Of a stretch of 20,007 bases of DNA, positions 7,622 through 12,726 are shown piece by piece. The stretch is from a virus. The stretch is taken from IMG/VR virus record IMGVR_UViG_3300046321_000474, positions 1 to 20,007 of that record; one strand, given 5' to 3'. The notes beneath the pieces were generated by a model, which worked only from the letters and a program-made list of their open reading frames with translations, was not told the origin of the DNA and ran no database searches. Every line of letters begins with the position of its first letter. Positions within the stretch are counted from its first letter, which is position 1. The translations under genes and the position numbers were made by a program.

Positions 7622-8562
7622 CACAAAATTGTTATGTCTATTTTATTAAAAATATTACTACTGGAAAAAAATATATAGGGTCTAAATATGCGAAAAATGC
7701 AGACCCTTCTTTTTTTTGGGTTAATTATTTTACTAGTTCAGCTTTTGTATCAAAATTGATTGAAATTTATGGTAAATCAGATTTTAAATTTAAAATCTTA
7801 AAATGTTTCGGTGAAAATTCAAAAAATTGTTTAGATTATGAAAGAAACTTGCTTAAATTTGCGGTAAAAAGAAAAGATTATCTTAATCTGCGATATAATT
7901 TTGCGGGAACAGGAAATTTGTCTGAAAAAGAAAAATACATGATTAGAATAAAAATAGGATCCTTTTGTGGTAAAGAGTCGTTTAAGAATAAAACCGGGTT
8001 TCACAAATTTTTAGGAAAAGAGAAATTTGATATATGTTCTTCAGGTGGAAAAGCTGCAGCGAAGATCAATAAAAAATTAGGAAGAGCAATATTTGATCCG
8101 GAAGTCAGAAAAAGACAACATATCACATTAAAAGAAAAGAAGGTTTCTGCTTTTTATAATCCCTTGACTAGAAAAGATATAGGGCGTATGGGGGGATTAA
8201 GAGGTGCGTTTTCTAAAGAATATTATGCTAAAATGGGTCTTTCAGAAGAAGACAGAATTGAAAAACAAAGGGAAAGAGGTCGCAAAGGTGGAATACATAA
8301 TAAAGGATGTATTGCATGTAATGATGGAGTAAATAATCTGAAATTTACTGCTAAAATGCAAAAAATAGAAACGATTGAAGAATTCTTAATAAGAAACCCC
8401 GATATTAAATTGGGTCATTTGCCAAGAAAATCGAGAACTTGGGTAAATAACGGCGTAAAAAATCTATTCATTTATCCTGAAGAAGTTACGCAGGAGCATT
8501 TTAAAGGAAGGCTAGGAGATAGAAAGAAATATGGTAAAAGAAACAAAAATAAAATCAATTAA
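7618..8562 (+). CDS. GIY-YIG homing endonuclease between split intein halves
   Basis: A 314-residue free-standing homing endonuclease. The GIY-YIG core is at the N-terminus: YVYF (6-9), KKYIGSKYA (17-25), a W/YFTSS segment (34-41) and the metal-binding Glu in LDYERNLL (E75). The C-terminal region is basic. It carries two similar segments, NDGVNNLKF near 235 and NNGVKNLFI near 277, probably DNA-contacting repeats. It lies exactly in the break between IntN and IntC of nrdJ, and its last 32 bases overlap the IntC gene. This fractured-gene layout is known for phage and metagenomic split inteins. Its likely target is the uninterrupted or unsplit nrdJ allele, so it would spread the whole cassette. 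The start codon is within a stable hairpin, so expression is probably held back early. Confidence 0.9.
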   Translation: MSQNCYVYFIKNITTGKKYIGSKYAKNADPSFFWVNYFTSSAFVSKLIEIYGKSDFKFKILKCFGENSKNCLDYERNLLKFAVKRKDYLNLRYNFAGTGNLSEKEKYMIRIKIGSFCGKESFKNKTGFHKFLGKEKFDICSSGGKAAAKINKKLGRAIFDPEVRKRQHITLKEKKVSAFYNPLTRKDIGRMGGLRGAFSKEYYAKMGLSEEDRIEKQRERGRKGGIHNKGCIACNDGVNNLKFTAKMQKIETIEEFLIRNPDIKLGHLPRKSRTWVNNGVKNLFIYPEEVTQEHFKGRLGDRKKYGKRNKNKIN

Positions 8563-8650
8563 AAGAATTAAAAACTTCCAGTTCACAGGCGATATTGAGA
8601 TAGAAAATACACACTCATATCAATTAAGCAACGGTGTCGTTTCTCACAAC
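8531..8650 (+). other. Split intein 2, C-terminal half (IntC)
   Basis: The first 40 residues of the second nrdJ gene. It starts MVKETK and ends with block F/G, DIEIENTHSYQLSNGVVSHN, followed by extein Ser+1. The penultimate His and terminal Asn are present. The size of about 40 residues and the Ser+1 match naturally split NrdJ-type inteins. Joined with IntN it would give the uninterrupted extein KPSGNA-SVLLKTASGIHPEH. Confidence 0.9.
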
Positions 8651-9508
8651 TCAGTACTCCTTAAGACGGCAAGCGGTATACATCCGGAACATGCTCCGAT
8701 GTATTTAAGAACTGCCCAGATGAATAAAGAATCTGAGGTTGCACAATTGTTGAAGAAAACAAATCCTCATATGGTTGAAGATTCTGTATGGAGCGCAAAC
8801 AAGACGGACTACGCAATCTCATTTCCTGTTATTTCTCCAAAAGGTTCAATATTCAAGGATGATCTTTTGGGGGTAAAGCATCTTGAACTTGTGAGAAAAG
8901 CTCAAAAGTTTTGGGTAGAAGAAGGAACCAATGTTGAATTATGCGTAGAAAAATCAACAAGACACAACATTTCTAATACTATTGTTGTGGACGATTGGGA
9001 TGCTGTTGAAGAATACGTTTTTGAAAACCGTGATTCATTTTCTGGAGTTTCTTTCCTTGCTATGTCAGGAGACAAAGATTATGTTCAAGCACCTTTCACA
9101 AAAGTAATTGACGCAAAGGAAATTACTAAAACGTACGGCAATGGTGGCATTTTTGCATCGGGATTAGTTGTAGATGCATTGAAGGCCTTCAATAATGATT
9201 TATGGGCGGCATGTGCAACAGCAAACGGGTTCGGAGAAGATATTACAAGCGATGATAATATCAATCTTTTGAAAAAAGATTGGGTTCGTAGGTTTATTAA
9301 ATTCTCAAAAAATCATTTTAAGGATGATTTGAAAAAAGCAGAATATTGTCTCAAAGATGTTTATAATCTTCATAAATGGGAGAAGATACAACAAAACTTG
9401 GTCGATATTGATTGGATCAATGAATTGCATGAAAAGAAATTTATAGACATTTCAACAACCGGTTCTGCTGCATGTGTGGGTGGTTCGGAAGAAGGTTGCT
9501 TTGTATGA
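8531..9508 (+). CDS. nrdJ: Class II ribonucleotide reductase, C-terminal part, with split intein C half
   Basis: A 325-residue protein. Residues 1-40 are IntC and residues 41-325 are the C-terminal reductase. The extein starts SVLLKTASGIHPEHAPMYLRTAQ, the conserved PSGxxS...SGIHPxH region of B12-dependent reductases. It ends CVGGSEEGC plus FV, the C-terminal redox Cys pair that passes electrons from thioredoxin or glutaredoxin to the active site. The start at 8531 is supported by AGGAG at 8514-8518 and lies inside the end of the GIY-YIG gene. This piece is inactive alone. Trans-splicing with the product of 4785-7565 is needed to give one chain of about 735 residues. That explains why the stop at 7563 is not a simple disruption. 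Confidence 0.93.
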   Translation: MVKETKIKSIKRIKNFQFTGDIEIENTHSYQLSNGVVSHNSVLLKTASGIHPEHAPMYLRTAQMNKESEVAQLLKKTNPHMVEDSVWSANKTDYAISFPVISPKGSIFKDDLLGVKHLELVRKAQKFWVEEGTNVELCVEKSTRHNISNTIVVDDWDAVEEYVFENRDSFSGVSFLAMSGDKDYVQAPFTKVIDAKEITKTYGNGGIFASGLVVDALKAFNNDLWAACATANGFGEDITSDDNINLLKKDWVRRFIKFSKNHFKDDLKKAEYCLKDVYNLHKWEKIQQNLVDIDWINELHEKKFIDISTTGSAACVGGSEEGCFV

Positions 9509-9518
9509 GGAGAAATTA

Positions 9519-9767
9519 ATGGGTTGGAATACAGGCTCGGAAATAATGTCCGGCATCATAGAGTCTCTAGTAAACTCTGTTGGTGACACAGACACAAGAG
9601 AAGAAATTTATGTTTCTCTCATAAATCTATTTGAAGAATATGATTGTGATGTTTTATTTGAATGCAAAGGTGAAGATGTTGCATTTGATAGAGCATATGA
9701 TCAATTATATCCTGAGGAAGAAGAATTTGAAATGTTAGATCCTTTTGAGGACGACAATATAGAATAA
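9519..9767 (+). CDS. Hypothetical small acidic protein (82 aa)
   Basis: An 82-residue acidic protein beginning MGWNTGSEIMSGI. The start at 9519 is preferred over an upstream in-frame ATG at 9474 because GAGGAG lies at 9507-9512 and the upstream start would overlap the reductase. It has a helical first half and a very acidic C-terminus (LYPEEEEFEMLDPFEDD). A segment like YVSLINLFEEYDCDVLFECKG occurs in small host and phage proteins of unknown role that begin MGWxTGSE, which I recall but have not searched. It lies 10 bases after nrdJ and may belong to the same transcript. Confidence 0.7.
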   Translation: MGWNTGSEIMSGIIESLVNSVGDTDTREEIYVSLINLFEEYDCDVLFECKGEDVAFDRAYDQLYPEEEEFEMLDPFEDDNIE

Positions 9768-9776
9768 TTTACAACA

Positions 9777-9784
9777 AATAAATA
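9777..9784 (+). promoter_or_regulatory. Late-promoter-like AATAAATA at base of hairpin
   Basis: AATAAATA lies in the left arm of the start hairpin of the SegE-like gene. A start about six bases downstream (near 9790) would remove most of the left arm while keeping GGAG and ATG. One mismatch to the T4 late consensus. Function is inferred from placement. Confidence 0.35.
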
Positions 9785-9813
9785 CCACATAAGGAGAAAT
9801 TATGTGGTATTTA
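9779..9813 (+). promoter_or_regulatory. Start-codon hairpin of SegE-like gene
   Basis: A perfect 14-bp inverted repeat: 9779-9792 pairs with 9800-9813. The 7-base loop GGAGAAA holds the Shine-Dalgarno sequence. The start codon ATG (9802) is inside the right arm. The core TACCACAT/ATGTGGTA is the same 8-mer pair as in the hairpin at 7568-7621, with arms in the opposite order. Confidence 0.75.
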
Positions 9814-10230
9814 AATAATAAAGAATTCACAAGTGAAAATATACTTGACAATGTAGGATTTGTGTATATGATCACAAATCTAGAAACCAACAAAAAGTAC
9901 ATTGGCAAAAAGATATTTTGGTCAAAAACGAAAATTAAACCCCTCAAGGGAAAAAAACGCAAAAGACTTAAAATAAAAGAATCTGATTGGCAAGAATATT
10001 ATGGCTCAAATGAAGAGTTGAAAGACCTTGTTGCAAAAGGAACCCCCTCTAATTTTGAAAGAAAAATATTATACTTAGCGAAATCTAAGGGTGAAATGTC
10101 TTATATGGAAACAAAATTTCATTTTAAATTTGATGTTCTATTAAATGATGATTTTTATAATAGTTTTGTTGGTTGCAAAATTCATAGAAATCATGTCAAA
10201 AACATGGTTGACAAAGAAATAATTGAATGA
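9802..10230 (+). CDS. GIY-YIG nuclease, SegE-like
   Basis: A 142-residue protein with an N-terminal GIY-YIG fold. The variant motifs are VGFVYMITN (GIY equivalent) and KKYIGKK (YIG) in the first 40 residues. A Lys/Arg-rich insert follows, then WQEYYGSNEELKDLVAKGT and a Glu in SYMETKFHF. This pattern matches the phage SegE-type GIY-YIG domain family, made of compact single-domain nucleases found beside replication genes. It may cut a related phage's DNA to spread itself. It lacks the long DNA-binding tail of the 7618 endonuclease, so target recognition must sit within the core. The start codon is in a strong hairpin with the ribosome site in its loop. A sigma70 promoter for the next gene overlaps its 3' end. 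Confidence 0.82.
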   Translation: MWYLNNKEFTSENILDNVGFVYMITNLETNKKYIGKKIFWSKTKIKPLKGKKRKRLKIKESDWQEYYGSNEELKDLVAKGTPSNFERKILYLAKSKGEMSYMETKFHFKFDVLLNDDFYNSFVGCKIHRNHVKNMVDKEIIE

Positions 10231-10236
10231 TATTAA
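10208..10236 (+). promoter_or_regulatory. Sigma70-like promoter for HTH gene
   Basis: TTGACA at 10208-10213, a 17-base spacer, then TATTAA at 10231-10236. It overlaps the end of the SegE-like gene. Start would be near 10243, 21 bases before the ATG at 10264 and just ahead of GGAG at 10253-10256. Confidence 0.6.
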
Positions 10237-10263
10237 TAACAAACAAACAACATGGAGTTAAAT

Positions 10264-10500
10264 ATGACAAAAATTGAACGTATGTGTAAATCTTTTGCTA
10301 AAGGTGATGCACTCTCTGAAAAGCAAATTATTCAACGTTTCGGTTATGCTTCGGGCAATAGCGTGCGTGGTAGAATCACTGAATTGCGAGATGATAAAAT
10401 TACTATCAACCTCATTCGCAAAGGAAATGGTATCTCAAAGTATGTTCTCGGTAAACACACTCAGACTTATCTGAAACAAGGTTATCAATTAGTAGGTTAA
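10264..10500 (+). CDS. Small winged-helix/HTH-like protein (78 aa)
   Basis: A 78-residue basic protein. Residues about 17-45 (ALSEKQIIQRFGYASGNSVRGRITELRDDKITI) have the spacing of a helix-turn-helix in which SxKQIxxRFG begins the first helix and RxxELR ends the recognition helix. The next part (INLIRKGNGISKYVLG) would be a beta wing. Similar small proteins occur in T4-like marine phages, in which the HTH is followed by a short beta hairpin. ATG 10264 is chosen because GGAG lies eight bases upstream, while the ATG at 10252 overlaps that site and has none of its own. A good sigma70 promoter lies directly upstream, suggesting early expression. It may be a regulator. Targets are unknown. Confidence 0.75.
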   Translation: MTKIERMCKSFAKGDALSEKQIIQRFGYASGNSVRGRITELRDDKITINLIRKGNGISKYVLGKHTQTYLKQGYQLVG

Positions 10501-10561
10501 TAATATAATATAGCGGGATACTTAACTGTGTGTTATGCAGTGAAGTGACAATTCTCGTAAG

Positions 10562-10597
10562 ACAAGACATTTAATCTGGTTCTTGTTTTTTATTTTA
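10562..10597 (+). terminator. Possible weak terminator before tRNA-Leu
   Basis: ACAAGA at 10562-10567 can pair with TCTTGT at 10581-10586, followed directly by a T-rich stretch. The stem is only six AT-rich pairs with a 13-base loop, so it is weak. The rest of 10501-10597 has no ORF or RNA that I can support. Confidence 0.25.
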
Positions 10598-10673
10598 GCC
10601 CCGGTAACCCAGAGGTAGAGGTAGAGGATTTAAAATCCTTTCAGGGTGAGTTCGAATCTCACTCGGGGCACCA
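10598..10673 (+). tRNA. tRNA with UAA anticodon (Leu codon UUA), short variable loop
   Basis: A cloverleaf with CCA encoded. The acceptor is GCCCCGG paired with TCGGGGC (one G-T). The D stem has three pairs with a long D loop made of AGAGGTAG repeats. The anticodon stem is GAGGA/TCCTT with a normal 7-base loop TTTAAAA, giving anticodon TAA at 10631-10633. The T arm is GTGAG-TTCGAAT-CTCAC, then A73 and CCA. The anticodon reads Leu UUA, but the variable region is only five bases (TCAGG), whereas tRNA-Leu normally has a long variable arm. It could be a leucine tRNA of reduced form, or a class I tRNA whose anticodon has changed. The hairpin of the next gene starts at its final A. Confidence 0.85.
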
Positions 10674-10720
10674 TTCATAAATACATTAATAAATCCAAGG
10701 AGATATGTTAATGTATGAAT
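10673..10720 (+). promoter_or_regulatory. Start-codon hairpin of SNase-like gene
   Basis: An imperfect inverted repeat: 10673-10678 and 10683-10689 pair with 10708-10720 (6 + 7 bp around a 4-base bulge). The 18-base loop holds AAGGAG and the first ATG (10705). The preferred ATG (10711) is in the right arm. The left arm begins at the last base of tRNA-Leu. Confidence 0.55.
10676..10683 (+). promoter_or_regulatory. Late-promoter-like CATAAATA in hairpin left arm
   Basis: CATAAATA is one base off the T4 late consensus. A start near 10689 would cut off the left arm of the hairpin and keep AAGGAG. This is the third occurrence of this arrangement at a nuclease gene in the window. Confidence 0.3.
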
Positions 10721-11055
10721 ATCAAGCACAAGTATCTAAAGTTATTGACGGTGACACTGTTGATTTAATTGTAGATCTAGGATTTAAATTATACACCAAT
10801 CAAAGAATTCGTTTATCATTTATAGATGCACCTGAAGTATCTACAGTTGAAGGTAGGATTTCTAGAGATTTTTTAATATCAGTCTTGCCGAAGGGATCTA
10901 ATGTCGTTTTGATTTCCAGAAAAGGTGATAAATATGGAAGATGGTTGGGTGAAATAAAAATTTCTAATATAATGGATAAAAGATTGACAGATACAAATAC
11001 AACAACTATTAACGAAGCAATGATTGCATTAGGATTTGCTTCAAAATACATATAA
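10711..11055 (+). CDS. Staphylococcal-nuclease-like (SNase) thermonuclease
   Basis: A 114-residue calcium-dependent nuclease of the SNase/thermonuclease fold, which cleaves DNA and RNA. The OB-fold core motifs are VIDGDTVDL (11-19), RIRLSFIDAPE (32-42) and KGDKYGRWLG (71-80). The catalytic residues correspond to R34, D39, E42 and R77, and all are present. There is no signal peptide, so it acts inside the cell, perhaps in host DNA breakdown or nucleotide recycling. ATG 10711 is preferred over the in-frame ATG at 10705 because AAGGAG (10697-10702) is only two bases from 10705 but eight from 10711. Its start lies in a hairpin. It is flanked by tRNA genes on both sides. Confidence 0.9.
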   Translation: MYEYQAQVSKVIDGDTVDLIVDLGFKLYTNQRIRLSFIDAPEVSTVEGRISRDFLISVLPKGSNVVLISRKGDKYGRWLGEIKISNIMDKRLTDTNTTTINEAMIALGFASKYI

Positions 11056-11062
11056 AATATAA

Positions 11063-11153
11063 CCGCGTGGGTGTTGGACACGAGAGGGCCTTATAATCCC
11101 TTCAGCAGCAGATGGCTGTTCTAGACCAGGATCGAAACCTGGCACGCGGACCA
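11063..11153 (+). tRNA. tRNA-like gene with long variable arm, anticodon uncertain (UAU likely)
   Basis: A 91-base tRNA-like gene with CCA encoded. The acceptor CCGCGTG/CACGCGG pairs perfectly and the T arm CCAGG-ATCGAAA-CCTGG is good. The D arm is very small (GTGT-TGG-ACAC, 3-base loop). The anticodon arm pairs GAGGG/CCCTT with a 9-base loop, CCTTATAAT. If the C-T apposition at its edge is counted as stem, the loop is CTTATAA and the anticodon TAT (Ile AUA). A 6-bp hairpin (11104-11109 with 11115-11120) makes a long variable arm, which is usual for Leu, Ser or Tyr and not Ile. Identity is therefore unclear, and it may be degenerate or carry an insertion. Confidence 0.6.
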
Positions 11154-11182
11154 ATTTTCCTTTATCATGACAGGAGTGCAAC

Positions 11183-11424
11183 ATGAAAGCTAAATACAAA
11201 AAGTTTATTAAAGACATGAAAAAAGGTTGGGAAACTCGTCATGTGCAATAGGTGCTGCAGCTTTCAATGTTTTTCTCAATAATCATGACGTTGACGCAAG
11301 AATTTATGCAGAAAAGATTTTTGGTGATGAAAATACATGGGACCGAGTTGTAGAACTTTCAAATCGAGCAGGATACAAAAAGCGCGCAATTGAGCGCATA
11401 GAAAGATATCTAGCAACGGTCTAA
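11183..11424 (+). pseudogene. Small hypothetical gene split by a -1 frameshift at an A6 run
   Basis: An ORF with a good ribosome site (CAGGAG at 11170) starts at ATG 11183 but stops after 22 codons. A second frame, open from about 11212, continues to 11424 with 65 protein-like codons from a weak TTG (11227) that has no binding site. The frames differ by -1 and overlap at ATGAAAAAAGG. One extra A, or ribosomal slippage on the A6 run, would give a single protein of about 80 residues: MKAKYKKFIKDMKK joined to RLGNSSCAIGAAAF and a helical C-terminus rich in Arg. It could be a recent single-base deletion, a sequencing error in the homopolymer, or programmed slippage. The family is unknown. Confidence 0.5.
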
Positions 11425-11430
11425 CATTTT

Positions 11431-11503
11431 GTCTTGATAAATCAAAGGGAGAAACTTGTGAGTTGATCACACAAGAGTGGTTCGAATCCGCGTCAAGACA
11501 CCA
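11431..11503 (+). tRNA. tRNA-like gene, abnormal anticodon loop, identity uncertain
   Basis: Acceptor GTCTTGA pairs perfectly with TCAAGAC, and ACCA follows. The T loop is TTCGAAT with a T stem of four pairs plus one mismatch. The D stem shows only about two pairs around AAAGGGA. The anticodon arm pairs CTTGTG/CACAAG and leaves a 9-base loop, AGTTGATCA, so TTG, TGA and GAT are all possible anticodons and none has a fully normal setting. The gene is about three bases short before CCA. It is either decaying or heavily remodelled. Confidence 0.55.
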
Positions 11504-11510
11504 ATTTAAC

Positions 11511-11552
11511 TCTCTTATAGCTCAATGGTTAGAGCAAGCCTCTGAACAAGAC
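11511..11552 (+). pseudogene. 5' half of a truncated tRNA
   Basis: TCTCTTA, TA, then a perfect D arm GCTC-AATGGTTA-GAGC, and the beginning of an anticodon arm with CTGAACA (GAA, Phe-like) match the first 40 or so bases of a tRNA. No T arm or matching acceptor 3' strand follows. Instead tRNA-Met begins at 11553. It appears to be the remnant of a deletion or recombination between neighbouring tRNA genes. Confidence 0.5.
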
Positions 11553-11628
11553 AGTCCTATAGCATAAAGGTCAATGCTCCCAGCTCATAACTGGAAAGAT
11601 TTCGGTTCGATTCCGGATGGGACTACCA
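11553..11628 (+). tRNA. tRNA with CAU anticodon (Met or Ile2)
   Basis: A 76-base tRNA with CCA. The acceptor AGTCCTA pairs with TGGGACT (one T-G). The D arm is GCAT/ATGC. The anticodon stem has loop CTCATAA and anticodon CAT at 11586-11588. The T arm is TTCGG-TTCGATT-CCGGA with A73. Elongator Met or Ile2 (CAU with lysidine) cannot be separated by eye. The first pair A-T rules against neither. It starts directly on the remnant tRNA upstream. Confidence 0.85.
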
Positions 11629-11842
11629 TTTTTATGATATATATGTAGCTCGGGCATTCTCTTATCGTCAAAGGTCATGGCGATAATAAATCCGGCACCA
11701 CAGGAAAGCGCAGGGTATGATTGACCATCAGGAGAAGGCGCAAAAGTACTGGCATCGAAGGTGTAAAAGTGAAACTGAGGAGGTTCCTGCAATTTCACGT
11801 TCTTTTCGGGGAGAATAAAAACAAACCCGAATTTCTTTTTGG
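11629..11842 (-). other. Stretch between tRNAs with a doubtful minus-strand ORF
   Basis: This stretch is visibly richer in G and C than its neighbours and interrupts the tRNA cluster. On the minus strand an ORF of 92 codons (11849 down to 11571) starts with TTG and has no properly spaced ribosome site. The part within this stretch is protein-like (aromatic-rich, with segments FGFVFILPEKN and CGAGFIIAMTFDDKR), but its 3' end runs into tRNA-Met. It would be the only minus-strand gene in the window. It could be a decayed imported gene. I would not annotate it as functional. Confidence 0.25.
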
Positions 11843-11871
11843 TTGACAAAATCCTAAAATTTTATTATAAA
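11843..11871 (+). promoter_or_regulatory. Strong sigma70-like promoter for tRNA-Arg and downstream genes
   Basis: A perfect TTGACA (11843-11848), a 17-base spacer, and TATAAA (11866-11871). Predicted start near 11878, four bases before tRNA-Arg. It may also drive the three genes that follow. Confidence 0.7.
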
Positions 11872-11881
11872 ATAATAACAT

Positions 11882-11958
11882 GCTTCCTTAGCTCAGCTGG
11901 ATAGAGCAAGACACTTCTAATGTCGAGGTCACAGGTTCGAATCCTGTAGGGAGCGCCA
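11882..11958 (+). tRNA. tRNA-Arg (UCU)
   Basis: A canonical 77-base tRNA with CCA. The acceptor is GCTTCCT/AGGGAGC, the D arm GCTC-AGCTGGATA-GAGC, the anticodon loop CTTCTAA with anticodon TCT (11916-11918), and the T arm ACAGG-TTCGAAT-CCTGT. The discriminator is G. It reads AGA, a codon frequent in the AT-rich genes of this window, so it may compensate for host tRNA supply. It is the best-formed tRNA here and has its own strong promoter. Confidence 0.95.
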
Positions 11959-11978
11959 AATTTAAAAGGAAATATATT

Positions 11979-12329
11979 ATGAATAGACAAGAGTTCATAG
12001 AAAGATATAATAAAGAGACCGGGAAAAACATCATCGGTTTCCGTATAAGCTTTTCAAATCATGAGATAACCGGTTATTCAGAAGAAGATTATCAAATTTT
12101 CAAATCATCAATTGTCCGTGCAGAAAAATCTCTTGAAGATACAATACTCATTCCCCGTAGTCATTTAGAACACATTTTAAAAAATTTAAAAAAGTTGACA
12201 AAGTTGGGCAGGACTAATATGTCCGAATTTGCAAATCAAAATGCAGAAGTTTCTAAATTAAAAAACGAAATCTTTACATTGTCGGAATTTGCCTCAATGT
12301 ACGCCTCTCAAGCTCTGAGAAATGGATAG
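11979..12329 (+). CDS. Hypothetical helical protein (116 aa)
   Basis: A 116-residue protein preceded by AAAGGA at 11965-11970. The N-terminal half has mixed charge. Residues from about 62 to 105 show a heptad-like pattern of Leu, Ile and Lys (SHLEHILKNLKKLTKLGR, then NQNAEVSKLKNEIFTLSEF) that suggests a coiled coil. No catalytic motif is visible and I do not recognise the family. Its stop overlaps the start of the next gene by eight bases. Transcription is probably from the promoter at 11843. Confidence 0.7.
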   Translation: MNRQEFIERYNKETGKNIIGFRISFSNHEITGYSEEDYQIFKSSIVRAEKSLEDTILIPRSHLEHILKNLKKLTKLGRTNMSEFANQNAEVSKLKNEIFTLSEFASMYASQALRNG

Positions 12330-12726
12330 AATTATGGAAAGATCTTTGACATTGTTGAACTCTATGGGCGATTTGACAATCACTTGGTCATCTGATAAAG
12401 ATGACCATATTCGAGAAATTGTTGAAGAACAATTAAAAAAAGGTGTTAGGTTTTTCATAATAAAACCTTTCACAAAAGAACAACTTCAAATTAAAAACAT
12501 TAGTGATATTACATCTCGAGAACTTATTGTATCAGATGATGATGTTCTTGTCATGTTCGGTAAAAAAGCAACCATCCCTAAATTAGGTAAAGCAATTAAA
12601 GAAAACAAAGTCTCTTTTGGTAAAAGAGTGAGTAATGCTGTTATTTCAACTTTGAAACCCACAAAAAATGTTGATGAAATTGTTTCATCACATAGTGTTG
12701 GAACTGCTCCTTTGAAAGGAGGTTAA
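12322..12726 (+). CDS. Hypothetical protein (134 aa)
   Basis: A 134-residue protein starting inside the last codons of the preceding gene; an internal ATG at 12334 is an alternative start. Visible segments are GDLTITWSSDKDDHIREIVEEQLKKGVRFFIIKPF near the N-terminus, a DDDVLVMFGKKATIPKL patch around residue 72, and a flexible C-terminal tail. The pattern of a short beta region, an amphipathic helix and a second strand (RFFIIKPF) resembles small conserved proteins of large phages whose role is not known to me. Its last codons carry the ribosome binding site of the next gene within a potential hairpin. Confidence 0.7.
   Translation: MDRIMERSLTLLNSMGDLTITWSSDKDDHIREIVEEQLKKGVRFFIIKPFTKEQLQIKNISDITSRELIVSDDDVLVMFGKKATIPKLGKAIKENKVSFGKRVSNAVISTLKPTKNVDEIVSSHSVGTAPLKGG

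Noticed and set aside
9845-9872. TTGACA-N16-TATGAT inside the SegE-like gene.
   Set aside because: It encodes conserved GIY-YIG residues (VYMI region), and no gene starts nearby that needs it.
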